64,000 nt of DNA. Source: JAHBVH01 sp034432375 (GTDB lineage Bacteria; Chloroflexota; Anaerolineae; Caldilineales; Caldilineaceae). Location: assembly GCA_034432375.1 (NCBI GenBank), contig DAOUCA010000065.1:4261-68260 (forward strand), read 5' to 3'. The stretch's first letter is position 1, and every line of letters starts with the position of its first letter. A model generated the notes under the pieces. That model was not told where the DNA came from. It saw only the letters and a program-made list of their open reading frames with translations, and did no database searches. Positions 37,361-46,487 of the stretch are shown here, piece after piece. A program made the position numbers and the translations under genes.

Positions 37361-38704
37361 ATGATTAACTATTCGAGAACCATCCCGGTTGTTGCACGCC
37401 CGGATGTGCTGGTCTGTGGTGCTGGGCTGGCAGGGATCGGTGCCGCGGTGGCCGCCGCCCGCAGTGGTGCAGAAGTGATGGTATTGGATCGCAATGGCTT
37501 TGCCGGCGGCTTTTTTACAGCAATTATGGGCTCGGCTTTTGATGGCTTTGTTGATGAGCGTACCGGCACGCCAGTGGTCGGTGGTATCGTCTTTGAGATG
37601 TTGGAACGCATGAAGGTGATTCAGCCCGGCGAAGGGCCACGCCTGCGTTACAATGTGAATGGGGATATGTCCTTTGTCGAGATGCATCCTGACCGTGTTA
37701 TTCCACGCTGTGATCCAGAGCGCTTTAAACGGGCGGCTGACAGCATTCTGCACGATGCGGGTGTTGAAATTATGTACCACACGCAGGTGGCGGATGTAGT
37801 CGCGCCTGATGGGTATATTGAATCTGTTGTGGTTAGCAACAAAGCGGGATTGGAGGCAATTAAGCCCAAAATTGTGATTGACTGTACTGGGGATGGGGAT
37901 GTGGCGGCGTGGGCTGGTGCGCCCTTTGAAAAAGCCGAATCCTTGCAACCGATGAGCTTACATTTCCGTATCGGCAATTTGGAACCCTCCTTTGCTTTGC
38001 GTCGCCGCTGCGCCGCGATTTTACAAGCTGCCCACGAACGGGGTGAACTTGATCTCTATGCCGGTCCCTATCCTGCTACCTTTTCGGGCAGTGATGTCTA
38101 TTTTAATGCGACCCGCACCGCTGGTGATAACACGGATCCCGCAGACTGGACCCATGCAGAAATCCAGGGCCGCCACGATGCCTGGACGATGTTTGAACTG
38201 TGGAAAGAGGCGTTGCCTGAATTTGCCGATGCGTACTTTATGACAAGCGGACCAGTAGCGGGAGCACGGGAATCGCGCCGCATTGTGGGCGACTATGTGC
38301 TGACCGAGGCGGATGTCCTGCAAGGGCGGATGCAGGAGGATGTGGTCGTATTGGGTGCGTGGCGGCTGGATCGCCATCCCGCCGACAAACCGGGTTATCA
38401 TGATATTCCGTGGACACCGCCTTATGCCATTCCTTATCGCACCCTGTTGCCGCAGGGGGTAGAGAACTTGTTGGTGGCGGGGCGCTGTCACTCTGCCACC
38501 TCAGAGGCGTTGGCGTCGAGCCGGGTAACCGCAACGGCGATGGGCATGGGGCAAGCTGCTGGAATCGCGGCCGGGTTGGCGGTTAGAACGGCCAAACTGC
38601 CGCGTGCGGTTGCCATTGCGCCGCTACAAGAGCAGATTCGCCAGGCCGGTGGTATTTTGACACCGCCAACTTCAGACATCGCAGTTGGCAATCCCCAGTG
38701 GTAA
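37361..38704 (+). CDS. FAD-dependent oxidoreductase
   Basis: 447 residues. N-terminal Rossmann motif GAGLAGIGAAVAAARSGA, then LDRNGFAGG; C-terminal FAD contact LLVAGRCHSATSEALASSR.T.TAMGMGQAAG. These are the marks of the FAD_oxidored (pfam12831) group. Substrate unknown. AAAGGA lies before the ATG. The next gene, an aldo/keto reductase, starts 95 bases downstream and may be co-transcribed. Confidence 0.88.
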   Translation: MINYSRTIPVVARPDVLVCGAGLAGIGAAVAAARSGAEVMVLDRNGFAGGFFTAIMGSAFDGFVDERTGTPVVGGIVFEMLERMKVIQPGEGPRLRYNVNGDMSFVEMHPDRVIPRCDPERFKRAADSILHDAGVEIMYHTQVADVVAPDGYIESVVVSNKAGLEAIKPKIVIDCTGDGDVAAWAGAPFEKAESLQPMSLHFRIGNLEPSFALRRRCAAILQAAHERGELDLYAGPYPATFSGSDVYFNATRTAGDNTDPADWTHAEIQGRHDAWTMFELWKEALPEFADAYFMTSGPVAGARESRRIVGDYVLTEADVLQGRMQEDVVVLGAWRLDRHPADKPGYHDIPWTPPYAIPYRTLLPQGVENLLVAGRCHSATSEALASSRVTATAMGMGQAAGIAAGLAVRTAKLPRAVAIAPLQEQIRQAGGILTPPTSDIAVGNPQW

Positions 38705-38799
38705 TTTGAATCGCCGTGATAATTTGATCAATCAACTAACTATTGATAAGGTATTGCCTGATAGACTCATTTTTCTACAGAGTGAAAGGATTCCCTACC

Positions 38800-39771
38800 A
38801 TGCAATACAGCAATTTAGGACGGACCGGCCTCAAAGTCAGCCGGCTCTGCTTGGGCACCATGAATTTCGGCCCGCAGACCAGTGAAGCAGATAGCCATGC
38901 CATCATGGATCGTGCGCTGGCAACGGGCGTCAACTTTTTTGACACGGCCAACCGCTACGGACGCGACATCAGCTTGGGCTTTACGGAAGAGATCATTGGG
39001 CGTTGGCTGGCACAGGATGACGGGCGGCGTGATCAGATTGTGCTGGCGACAAAGCTCTTTGGCCCCATGGGCGAAGGGGTCAATGATCGTGGCCTTTCGG
39101 CCTACCACATCCGCAAAGCCTGTGAAGATAGTTTGCGACGCCTACAGACCGATCACATTGATCTCTATCAAATGCATCATGTCGAGCGCAGCACGCCCTG
39201 GGAGGAGATCTGGCAGGCGATGGAGCAGCTCGTGCGCGAAGGGAAGGTGCTCTATGTAGGGAGCAGCAATTTTGGTAGCCTGCATATTGCGCTCGCCCAA
39301 TTTGCCGCCAAGCAACGCAATTTCTTGGGCCTCGTCTCGGAGCAGAGTCTCTACAACCTCACCGCCCGTATGATCGAGATGGAGATGGTGCCGGCCTGCC
39401 GTGAATTTGGCTTGGGCATCATCCCGTGGAGCCCATTGGGCGGTGGATTGCTTGGGGGTGTCCTGCAAAAGGCGGCACAAGGACGCCGTTCCAGCGAAAG
39501 CATGCAAAAGCGCATTGACAAGTTCCGCCCACAACTCGAAGCCTATGAAGGGCTTTGTGCGCAACTCAATGAAACGCCGGCGAATGTCGCCTTGGCCTGG
39601 CTGCTGCACAACCCCGTTGTCACAGCACCGATTATTGGCCCGCGCACACTGGCGCAATACGATGATACCTTACGCGCTGTCGAACTTGAACTCTCAGCCG
39701 ATACGTTGCATCAACTCGATGAAATATGGCCCGGCCCCGGCGGTGAAGCCCCGGAAGCATATGCGTGGTAG
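38800..39771 (+). CDS. Aldo/keto reductase
   Basis: 323 residues from ATG 38800, preferred over an earlier in-frame codon because AAAGGA precedes it and the protein then begins MQYSNLGRTGLKVSRL, the family start. FFDTANRYG (catalytic Asp and Tyr), LATKLF (Lys) and LYQMHHVERS (His) complete the active site; the C-terminal part binds NADPH. Substrate unknown. Confidence 0.93.
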   Translation: MQYSNLGRTGLKVSRLCLGTMNFGPQTSEADSHAIMDRALATGVNFFDTANRYGRDISLGFTEEIIGRWLAQDDGRRDQIVLATKLFGPMGEGVNDRGLSAYHIRKACEDSLRRLQTDHIDLYQMHHVERSTPWEEIWQAMEQLVREGKVLYVGSSNFGSLHIALAQFAAKQRNFLGLVSEQSLYNLTARMIEMEMVPACREFGLGIIPWSPLGGGLLGGVLQKAAQGRRSSESMQKRIDKFRPQLEAYEGLCAQLNETPANVALAWLLHNPVVTAPIIGPRTLAQYDDTLRAVELELSADTLHQLDEIWPGPGGEAPEAYAW

Positions 39772-39774
39772 GGT

Positions 39775-39842
39775 GGCGGGTAGACAGGGGAACAGACAAT
39801 TTACCTGTTTCCCTGTTTCCCTGTCTCCCTATCTACTCTACC
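39775..39842. terminator. Inverted repeat between convergent genes
   Basis: GGGTAGACAGGGGAACAG faces CTGTTTCCCTGTCTCCCTA-type sequence and CTACTCTACCC, between the aldo/keto reductase and fbp stop codons. Probably ends transcription from both sides. Confidence 0.6.
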
Positions 39843-40860
39843 CTGCGCGCAAAAGGGCTTCGGCTTTTTCAACGAGGTCCCGATTGCCGATAAAGAGTGG
39901 CACGCGCTGGTGTAGGCCGGTCGGTTGGATCTCAAGAATGGGGCCATGGCCATCGGAGGCATAGCCGCCGGCCTGCTCGGCCAGAAAGGCCAAGGGGGCG
40001 GCTTCGTAGAGCAGACGGAGTTTGCCTTGTGCTTTACCGGCCTTCATTTCCGCCGGATAGTAAAAGACGCCGCCGGCGAGCAAATTGCGATGAAAATCGG
40101 CAACCAAAGAACCAATATAGCGCAGAGAGAGCGCCATCCCTTGATCATTATTCCCTTGGAGCCACTGTGTATACTGTTGCAGCGCCGGCACCCACTGTGG
40201 TTGATAGCCCTGATTCACGCTATAGTATTTGGGCTTAGCCGGAATCTGGATGTAGGGGTGCGAAAGCAAAAATTCACCCACCCGCGGGTCGAGGGTAAAG
40301 CCGTGCACCCCCTGGCCGGTTGAATAGACCAACATCGTGCTAGAGCCATAGACCACATAGCCTGCCGCTACAAGATCGCGCCCCGGCTGTAGGCAATCTT
40401 CTAACGTACCCGGTCCATCCTGTGATTTGCGCCGGTGGATCGCAAAGATTGTTCCCACACTAACATTATAGTCGATATTGGACGATCCATCGAGCGGATC
40501 ATAGATAAGGACATATTTGCCCGTTTCATAGGGAGCTGGAATTGGTATGATCTCTTCTTCTTCTTCTGACGCCATAACTGCTAGACGACCGGTGTGATCG
40601 TTCATACGATAGATCGTGCGTTCGGCAAACACATCGAGCTTTTGCACCGTATCACCGTGCAGATTCTCTTCACCCGTGGCGCCCAAAATCTCTGCCAACC
40701 CCGCGCGTGTGGTGTGGCTGGCGATGATCTTCGCAGAAAGAGCAATATCGTTGAGCAGATTGGTCAAGACACCCGTGGCACCGGGAAAGCTACTTTGCTG
40801 TTCCCAGATATATCGCTCAATGGTGATAATCTGGTTGGTGAAAGCTCGTGGAATGCTCAT
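39838..40860 (-). CDS. fbp: Fructose-1,6-bisphosphatase, class I
   Basis: 340 residues from ATG 40860, with AAGGAG six bases upstream (an in-frame codon six residues earlier is less likely). DPLDGSSNIDYNVSVGTIF (metal and substrate site), ASEEEEE and GGFVYY-like FYYPAEMKAGKAQGKLRLLYEAAPLAF are present. Hydrolyses fructose-1,6-bisphosphate to fructose-6-phosphate in gluconeogenesis or the Calvin cycle. Single gene, no carbon-fixation neighbours here. Confidence 0.95.
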   Translation of the reverse strand: MSIPRAFTNQIITIERYIWEQQSSFPGATGVLTNLLNDIALSAKIIASHTTRAGLAEILGATGEENLHGDTVQKLDVFAERTIYRMNDHTGRLAVMASEEEEEIIPIPAPYETGKYVLIYDPLDGSSNIDYNVSVGTIFAIHRRKSQDGPGTLEDCLQPGRDLVAAGYVVYGSSTMLVYSTGQGVHGFTLDPRVGEFLLSHPYIQIPAKPKYYSVNQGYQPQWVPALQQYTQWLQGNNDQGMALSLRYIGSLVADFHRNLLAGGVFYYPAEMKAGKAQGKLRLLYEAAPLAFLAEQAGGYASDGHGPILEIQPTGLHQRVPLFIGNRDLVEKAEALLRAG

Positions 40861-41460
40861 GTCAGCTCCTTGTAACAACAGTCGGTTGGTCGATCATTGG
40901 TTGTGTACAAACAAGTGTTGGGTTTCGCTGCTGGCCTCGACGGATGTGCAGATTTGGAACAAATGGGGCTACAGGTGAATTTTATCACAAAATGTTGCAA
41001 CTGGGTTGCGTGGGATCCGATATTGCATGGTAATCCATCTTTCTGGCCAAGCCACTCGGGCGATACGTGAAATAAGATGAGCAAAAAAAATGAGACTTGC
41101 GCAGGCAGGGCACTGAATGAATAACTTACTTACCAGCGTGTCGAGGCCTAGCTCTGTGTGCGTTCTAGCGTAATTGAGCAGTAATTTAACTTATATTAAA
41201 TTTTGTTTGCCATCTGTTTTTTTACAGCTGAAGCTGTTTTCGCTTATGATTTGATCAAACATGTCAGCAAACTGAAACCATAATGGCAAAATTTGCTTAC
41301 TGAACTGGTCCACTTTGGGTGTACGCTATAGCGAGTGAATGTAATATATAGAACTTACGCAGCTCTCTGGTTTCGATATGGCAAAAAGCCGCCTACTCAA
41401 CCGGCGCTCTGCGTAAGCCCTACTGTATATGGATGAAGATGAATGAAGGAGTTTGGATCG
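40861..41460. other. 600-bp intergenic region
   Basis: Lies between the divergent fbp and YeeE-type genes and must contain both promoters. AT-rich near 41170-41240. Contains a family C palindrome (41355-41416). No supported gene. Confidence 0.5.
41355..41416. repeat. 62-bp palindromic repeat, family C
   Basis: Starts TTACGCAGCTCTCTGG and ends CTCTGCGTAA, with TTTCGATATGGCAAAAAGC and CGCCTACTCAACCGGCG inside. Nearly the same 62 bases occur inverted at 52973-53034. Confidence 0.85.
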
Positions 41461-41934
41461 ATGAACGCGCTTTTACAACCTTGGCCTTGGTATGTGGCAG
41501 GACCACTCATTGGTTTGACGGTCCCCCTGCTGCTTTTTCTTTCCGGCAAAAGTCTGGGGATCTCCAGCAGCTTTCGCCACTTTTGCTCGATTCTCATGCC
41601 TAATTCGCCTTTAGCGTATATTCGCGAGAATAATTGGCGAGCCGAGTCGTGGAATTTAATCTTTGCCGGCGGGATCGTGGTGGGTGCATTTATTGCAGCT
41701 AATTTTCTCTCAGCTAGCCATCCTGTCTTTTTGCCAGATAGCTACCATTCGGTGGCCGGAATTGCTAAGCTTTTTATCGGGGGGATTCTCGTCGGTTTTG
41801 GCACCCGCTATGCCAATGGCTGTACATCCGGCCATACCATCATGGGGCTCTCCAATTTACAATGGCCGAGTCTGGTGGCATCGATCTGCTTCTTTGTTGG
41901 CGGCATGATTATGACAGCGTTGGCTATTGCCTAA
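41461..41934 (+). CDS. YeeE/YedE-family sulfur compound transporter subunit A
   Basis: 157 residues from ATG 41461; GAAGGAG is about ten bases upstream. Four or more membrane spans; GFGTRYANGCTSGHTIMGLSNLQ holds the conserved CTSGH cysteine motif that handles thiosulfate in TsuA-type proteins. Works with the next gene as the other half of a transporter that is a single chain in other bacteria. Substrate probably thiosulfate or a related sulfur compound. Confidence 0.9.
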   Translation: MNALLQPWPWYVAGPLIGLTVPLLLFLSGKSLGISSSFRHFCSILMPNSPLAYIRENNWRAESWNLIFAGGIVVGAFIAANFLSASHPVFLPDSYHSVAGIAKLFIGGILVGFGTRYANGCTSGHTIMGLSNLQWPSLVASICFFVGGMIMTALAIA

Positions 41935-41984
41935 CGTATCACTGCAATGGTTGCTGTCTCATGCGCTGAGAATAGGATAAATTT

Positions 41985-42395
41985 ATGAAACGAATTTTTG
42001 TCTTTATCATTGGGATCTATTTTGGGATTGTGTTGACGAAATCAGAGGTTGTCTCTTGGTTTCGGATCCAACGCATGTTCCACTTTGAAGAAGCCCATAT
42101 GTATCTGATCATTGGCTCGGCGGTTGTCGTCGGCGCAATTTCGCTCTGGATTTACAAACGACTAGGCCAAAAAGATTTTGAAGGGCATGTGGTCGAAATC
42201 CGCAGTAAAGGGTTTAACAAAGGGATTGTGATCGGTGGCATCATCTTTGGGTTGGGTTGGGCAGTAACGGGCGCTTGCCCCGGCCCGATCTATGCCCAAT
42301 TGGGGAGCGGTGAATATCTTGCAATTTTCACCTTTGTTGGAGCCTTCGGCGGCGCTTACCTCTATGCTTATCTGCGCCCCTATCTGCCCCATTAA
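41985..42395 (+). CDS. YeeE/YedE-family transporter subunit B (DUF6691 type)
   Basis: 136 residues, about four membrane spans. FGLGWAVTGACPGPIYAQLGSG is the conserved motif of the second half, with the Cys in GACPGP. Fifty bases after subunit A. The pair is common in bacteria that use reduced sulfur or repair sulfur shortage. Confidence 0.9.
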   Translation: MKRIFVFIIGIYFGIVLTKSEVVSWFRIQRMFHFEEAHMYLIIGSAVVVGAISLWIYKRLGQKDFEGHVVEIRSKGFNKGIVIGGIIFGLGWAVTGACPGPIYAQLGSGEYLAIFTFVGAFGGAYLYAYLRPYLPH

Positions 42396-42417
42396 GGCGA
42401 CATTACTTTTAGATTGT

Positions 42418-42538
42418 CATGGCAGATTCCCCACCGATAATCGATAAACCCCTTAAAAGTGGCACAATGACTCTCGTGTAAAACCACGCCGGTAAGTGCC
42501 ACTTTTAAATGGGTTTATAAGGGGGGGAATCTGCCATG
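42418..42538. repeat. Long palindromic element, family A (copy 2)
   Basis: Outer arms CATGGCAGATTCCCC (42418-42432) and GGGGAATCTGCCATG (42524-42538); inner arms TAAACCCCTTAAAAGTGGCAC and GTGCCACTTTTAAATGGGTTT. The inner part and loop (GGCACAATGACTCTCGTGTA) match the repeat at 861-930. Non-coding, between convergent genes. Confidence 0.8.
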
Positions 42539-42539
42539 G

Positions 42540-43688
42540 CTACTCTGCTGGAATTGAACAACCCAACCAACCTATAGCTATCTCTCGATTGGCCGTCAGC
42601 CATTCCGTTGCGGTGAGATCATTAATTGTTGTAAGCTCATAGATCTGGTTCCGCAAATAGTTATTGATACAGGTGTCTACCTCGATATCTACCGCTGCCG
42701 GTGTCCCACTACGCATGGCCAAGAGTTTGCTGTCAGCCGTCTCCCAGAAAGCGTCACCGATAATTTGTAACGCGCCAGGATATTGGCGCAAATAGGTACG
42801 ATCCCCTGGATCCACGTAACAGAGGGTGACATCGATATGTTGCGGATCATCGGCCACCGCTAAGGCGCGGAAGAGATCATCCGTCGTAGTGAATTCCTCG
42901 ACGCTGACTTCAATCCCCAATGCCTCCTGCCACACCTGCACGGCTATTTCGCTGGGGAAGATACAATCATTCTCGGCACGCTGCATAATGCCCAAATGGA
43001 TGATCTTGGCGAGGATCGGCGTATCCGTTGGGGGGGCAGCTGCCACCACCGCAGTGGGGGGAACGGCTGGAACGGCTGCCGTGGCCAATGCGACCGGCGT
43101 TTCAACTACCTGGACGGTAGCCGGTATATTGTTGCTGTCTACGACCACAGGCACCAACGTAGCTACCGGAGTAACTACCGGAGTAACTACCGCCGGCAGG
43201 GTGGCTGTCGCACCAATTTGAATTATTGTCGGTGCGGCGACCGCGACCGATGCAATCTCAGCGGTAGGCGATGCAACAGGCAATGTCTCCAATGCCGTGG
43301 TAATCAAGGATTGTAACCAGAAAATCACCACAAAGAGTACAACGCTGATTAGGCCGGCTGCCAAAAAGGTTAAAACACCGGCAAATTGTCGTGAATCTTC
43401 AAGGCCCTCTTGCACTTGATCTGGGATTGCAACATTTTCGCGAATGATCCGTTTTAGTTGATCTTGCCGCCAGCCGGCAAAGCGCGCAAAAATTCCTAAG
43501 AAAAAGGGCGCGCTATCAATAATCCAGAGAAGTGGATCATTCTGTTGTACAGCAATTAGATTTGCCGTCGTTACGCCACCGATTTGAACTGCCTTGATCA
43601 ACGTCGCAATAATTGGAAATAAGATACCAAAAAGTGCACCATACAGGGTAAACTTATTGGCTTCCGAATCCCAAAATTCATTCTTCAT
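42540..43688 (-). CDS. Membrane-anchored protein with extracellular solute-binding-like domain
   Basis: About 382 residues from ATG 43688 (MKNEFWDSEANKFTLYGALF). Frame is open to 43796, so the start is uncertain. Two membrane spans (about 13-35 and 106-130), then a Val/Ala/Thr/Pro-rich linker of ~120 residues, then a domain beginning KIIHLGIMQRAENDCIF that resembles a periplasmic binding fold (predicted only from strand/helix pattern). Possibly a surface receptor. I do not recognise a family. Confidence 0.7.
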   Translation of the reverse strand: MKNEFWDSEANKFTLYGALFGILFPIIATLIKAVQIGGVTTANLIAVQQNDPLLWIIDSAPFFLGIFARFAGWRQDQLKRIIRENVAIPDQVQEGLEDSRQFAGVLTFLAAGLISVVLFVVIFWLQSLITTALETLPVASPTAEIASVAVAAPTIIQIGATATLPAVVTPVVTPVATLVPVVVDSNNIPATVQVVETPVALATAAVPAVPPTAVVAAAPPTDTPILAKIIHLGIMQRAENDCIFPSEIAVQVWQEALGIEVSVEEFTTTDDLFRALAVADDPQHIDVTLCYVDPGDRTYLRQYPGALQIIGDAFWETADSKLLAMRSGTPAAVDIEVDTCINNYLRNQIYELTTINDLTATEWLTANREIAIGWLGCSIPAE

Positions 43689-43816
43689 GTTATCAATCCA
43701 TTCAATAAAGTGGCAAGCCGATAAGGTCTTCAACAACGGGGCCACTGCCAAAGAATCCATTACATCCAAGCTAATCGTGCCAGTTATTCGAGTCAACGCC
43801 GTGAGTGATCTCTGTG

Positions 43817-43860
43817 ACGATCTACATCGAGATCTACATCGAGATCTACATCGAGATCTA
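43817..43860. repeat. 12-bp tandem repeat at a gene end
   Basis: About 3.5 copies of GATCTACATCGA, running up to and including the stop codon of the L,D-transpeptidase gene. Confidence 0.9.
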
Positions 43861-44697
43861 CTCGTGGACTGTCACATTGGTGCCCACGCTGGCCCAATCA
43901 AAGAGCAACTTTGCTTCGTCGGGACGCATATTGACACAGCCGTGGCTGACCGGTGTGCCAAAATTGTTGTGCCAATAGGCTCCGTGGACGGCATAGCCGC
44001 GGAAGAAATACATCGTCCACGGTACGTCGGGCGTATCATAGCCGGGACCAATCATACGCGTGCTGCGTAATTTGATCCGAATTGGCCAAGTACCGGTCAC
44101 AGTTGGATATTCGGCGCGCCCGGTACTGACTGCCGTGTGCAAGACAGCAACATCGCCCTGCCATGCGGTCAGCGTCTGATCGCTGAGATCGACTTCGATG
44201 CGCCGTTCGCCATCCGGCACATTTTCACCTAATGGCCGATCGGAGATCAATGCATTCTGAATTGTATCAACGGCTGAGTTAGCGACAGAATTCCCCCCAA
44301 TGGCGGTGGCTATGTTGGGGTTATCAATCGTAATCGGCGTAAAATATTCATCATAGTTGAGATTGCTATGGACGACACGCAGGCGCAGGAGATGCTTTCC
44401 GTTGGGATAGAGCCCCGTGTCCAATGTTGCCAAGTGTCCCAACGCGACTTGCTGCGTTTCACTCACCGCAATAAAGGTTGTCTGGGCTGGATCGCCATTT
44501 AACTGCAGATCGAGCTGCCACTTGCGAAATGTAGGATGCTGGGCAATTCCATCGATTTCAACTAGGCCCTGCACCACATCACCACCAGGAATCGACAGCC
44601 CATTGGGCTCCAGCACAGGTAGGCTAGCGGCATAGGTTGTCATTGTCGTGTTTAAAACAAAGGCAAATACAATACAGAGCATAAATAGCAGTCGCAT
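43858..44697 (-). CDS. L,D-transpeptidase (YkuD domain)
   Basis: 279 residues. N-terminal signal peptide (MRLLFMLCIVFAFVLNTTMTT), a beta-rich middle (about 30-150) and a YkuD domain at the end with HGAYWHNN and the catalytic SHGCVNMRP (active Cys). Makes 3-3 or protein cross-links in the cell wall, or attaches proteins to it. The stop lies within a tandem repeat. Confidence 0.93.
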   Translation of the reverse strand: MRLLFMLCIVFAFVLNTTMTTYAASLPVLEPNGLSIPGGDVVQGLVEIDGIAQHPTFRKWQLDLQLNGDPAQTTFIAVSETQQVALGHLATLDTGLYPNGKHLLRLRVVHSNLNYDEYFTPITIDNPNIATAIGGNSVANSAVDTIQNALISDRPLGENVPDGERRIEVDLSDQTLTAWQGDVAVLHTAVSTGRAEYPTVTGTWPIRIKLRSTRMIGPGYDTPDVPWTMYFFRGYAVHGAYWHNNFGTPVSHGCVNMRPDEAKLLFDWASVGTNVTVHE

Positions 44698-44827
44698 ACA
44701 ATTTCTCCAAAAATCATTCTACAGATGCCACGAGAGAAGTAGCGGAAGCAATGAACCGTTCGTATCTCTCCATAAATTCGGTCGTGGTCCAGTGGGAACA
44801 GAGAATTTATGGAGAGAGTTTAGTATT

Positions 44828-44949
44828 AGAGTTGTTCCTTATTAAGCAATCCAGGTGACTGTCACTGGCCACTGTGCGATCTGCTGTACGAACTTGGTTG
44901 CGGCCAGTGACAGTCACCTCCGCCTCAGGCTTTAATAAGGAACAACTCT
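44828..44949. repeat. Nested 122-bp hairpin element
   Basis: Outer arms AGAGTTGTTCCTTATTAA (44828-44845) and exact complement (44932-44949); inner arms AGGTGACTGTCACTGGCC (44853-44870) and exact complement (44902-44919). A two-storey palindrome with no coding capacity. It separates the L,D-transpeptidase start from the end of the cytochrome gene. Confidence 0.85.
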
Positions 44950-44973
44950 ATTGATCAGTGCTACGAACTTTCG

Positions 44974-45870
44974 TTAAAGGGCTGATGGCAATGGCGTTAG
45001 CGACTCTAGATAGTGCCAAATCGCCTCAAGCTCACCGTCGCTCATATCCCGATACTTATACCAGGGCATGAACTCGTGGAGGGTGGTGCCATCGGGGCGA
45101 ACACCCGTGCGGATTGTCTTAAAAAAGTCCTCTTGGCTCCAATTACCAAGACGGCCAGTTGGCGTGAGATTCGGGCCAATCGGTTCATTGGGATCGGCTT
45201 GACCACCAGCTAACTCGGCACCATGACATTCGCGACAGGCCGCACCATGAACAAGGTAGCTGCCATATTCAGCGGTAGCCCCTTCCGCTGGCATCGTCGG
45301 GCGGGGTGCGTTATGGTCAATCCGTTCGGCGGGCAGCGGCGGTAAGGCCCCCAATGTCAATAGAACCCGCCCCAATGGCCCAATCCTGGGTGCGGGGTGG
45401 ACATTGTTGACAGGTGGCAGTGTCTTTAAATAAGCGATGATCGCTCCCAGATCGGCATCGCTGTAATGGGTATATTGATGCGAAGGCATCAGAACAAGGG
45501 GGCGTCCTTGCTGATTGACACCATGAATAAAGACGCGTGCCCAATCTTCATCACTGTAGGTGGCACCAATCCCTCCTTCTCCGCTCGTTAGATTGGCGGA
45601 ATAGAGAAACCCCATCATCCCATCTTCCCAAAATGCACGGCCACTAAAGTCTGGGCTGTGACATCCTGTACACTCACTAACTGTCTCGACAAGATGTTTA
45701 CCACGGGTCAGCGTTACTTCATCCGTAGAAATGGGTAGGGCAGGGGTGGTGAAAACATAGGTCTGATTGAGACGTTGACCAGCGATGAAATAGATGATGA
45801 GAAGTGCAGCGACAACCAATAGAACGAGCGCACCCAGAACAATACCAATCCACTTGAAAATACGTTTCAT
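44974..45870 (-). CDS. Membrane-anchored diheme cytochrome c
   Basis: About 298 residues from ATG 45870 (MKRIFKWIGIVLGALVLL); two in-frame ATGs lie upstream, each with GGAGAGAG. One N-terminal span, then two haem-binding motifs (CTGCH and CRECH) with Met ligands expected in PLVLMPSHQYTHYSD and LHEFMPWYKYRDMSD. The fold resembles class I cytochrome c tandem domains used in alcohol dehydrogenase or oxidase chains. Electron partner unknown. Confidence 0.9.
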   Translation of the reverse strand: MKRIFKWIGIVLGALVLLVVAALLIIYFIAGQRLNQTYVFTTPALPISTDEVTLTRGKHLVETVSECTGCHSPDFSGRAFWEDGMMGFLYSANLTSGEGGIGATYSDEDWARVFIHGVNQQGRPLVLMPSHQYTHYSDADLGAIIAYLKTLPPVNNVHPAPRIGPLGRVLLTLGALPPLPAERIDHNAPRPTMPAEGATAEYGSYLVHGAACRECHGAELAGGQADPNEPIGPNLTPTGRLGNWSQEDFFKTIRTGVRPDGTTLHEFMPWYKYRDMSDGELEAIWHYLESLTPLPSAL

Positions 45871-46080
45871 CGTTTGCTCTCTCTCCATAAGACTCTCTCC
45901 AGACATTCTCTGTACGCAGTTCCTTTAGGTCGGAAGCACCTGGATCTACATCTGAATCGCTGGAAGGATTCTTAGAACCAAACTCACATGATCAGTAGAG
46001 GCAGACCAAATGTGATTAAACAATAGCTTACTATAGATTTAGACCGTGCGTCAATGGTGAGATTCACCGAGCTTTATCGC

Positions 46081-46123
46081 CTTACCTTACCTTACCTTAC
46101 CTTACCTTACCTTATCTTATCTT
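46081..46123. repeat. 5-bp tandem repeat CTTAC
   Basis: About seven CTTAC units followed by CTTAT and CTTAT. A slippage-prone simple repeat upstream of the cytochrome gene. Confidence 0.95.
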
Positions 46124-46332
46124 GAAACGCTCATCAGCCAAATGTGTAAAACGCAGCAATTTGCCTCGACAAATTATCGATTTTTACACATTGCACGGAT
46201 GAGCCACATTGAACGACTTTACTAGACACTGATACAGCCATCGTATGGAATAACCGTGCCAAATCTAGGCCATTTGTCCCTAGGCAGCGTGTTGGATTTG
46301 TGCCAAGATCGTCCTGCATCTATAGAAATACT

Positions 46333-46379
46333 CATCGGCAGCCAAGGAGATCGGCAGCCAAGGAGATCGGCAGCCAAGG
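46333..46379. repeat. 16-bp tandem repeat
   Basis: Three copies of GGCAGCCAAGGAGATC upstream of the LppX-like gene. Copies are near identical and adjacent, without spacers. Confidence 0.9.
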
Positions 46380-46487
46380 TGCAAAAGGACGATCAAATAC
46401 TCTACTGGACTTTTCTGCCCTCTGGTGAGATTTATCCGCCAGCAGCAACAGCCTGCTATCAAGCATGTGTCAAAGGATCATACGTTT

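Larger units (their letters stand above)
45871..46487. other. 617-bp divergent intergenic region rich in tandem repeats
   Basis: Between the cytochrome and lipoprotein-like genes, so both promoters lie here. Contains (CTTAC)n at 46081-46123, an inverted pair AATGTGTAAAA/TTTTACACATT at about 46141 and 46185, and three 16-bp repeats at 46333-46379. No supported gene. Confidence 0.55.

Noticed and set aside
46081..46379. Repeats upstream of the LppX-like gene as a CRISPR array
   Set aside because: Units are 5 and 16 bp and directly adjacent; there are no spacers and no cas genes.
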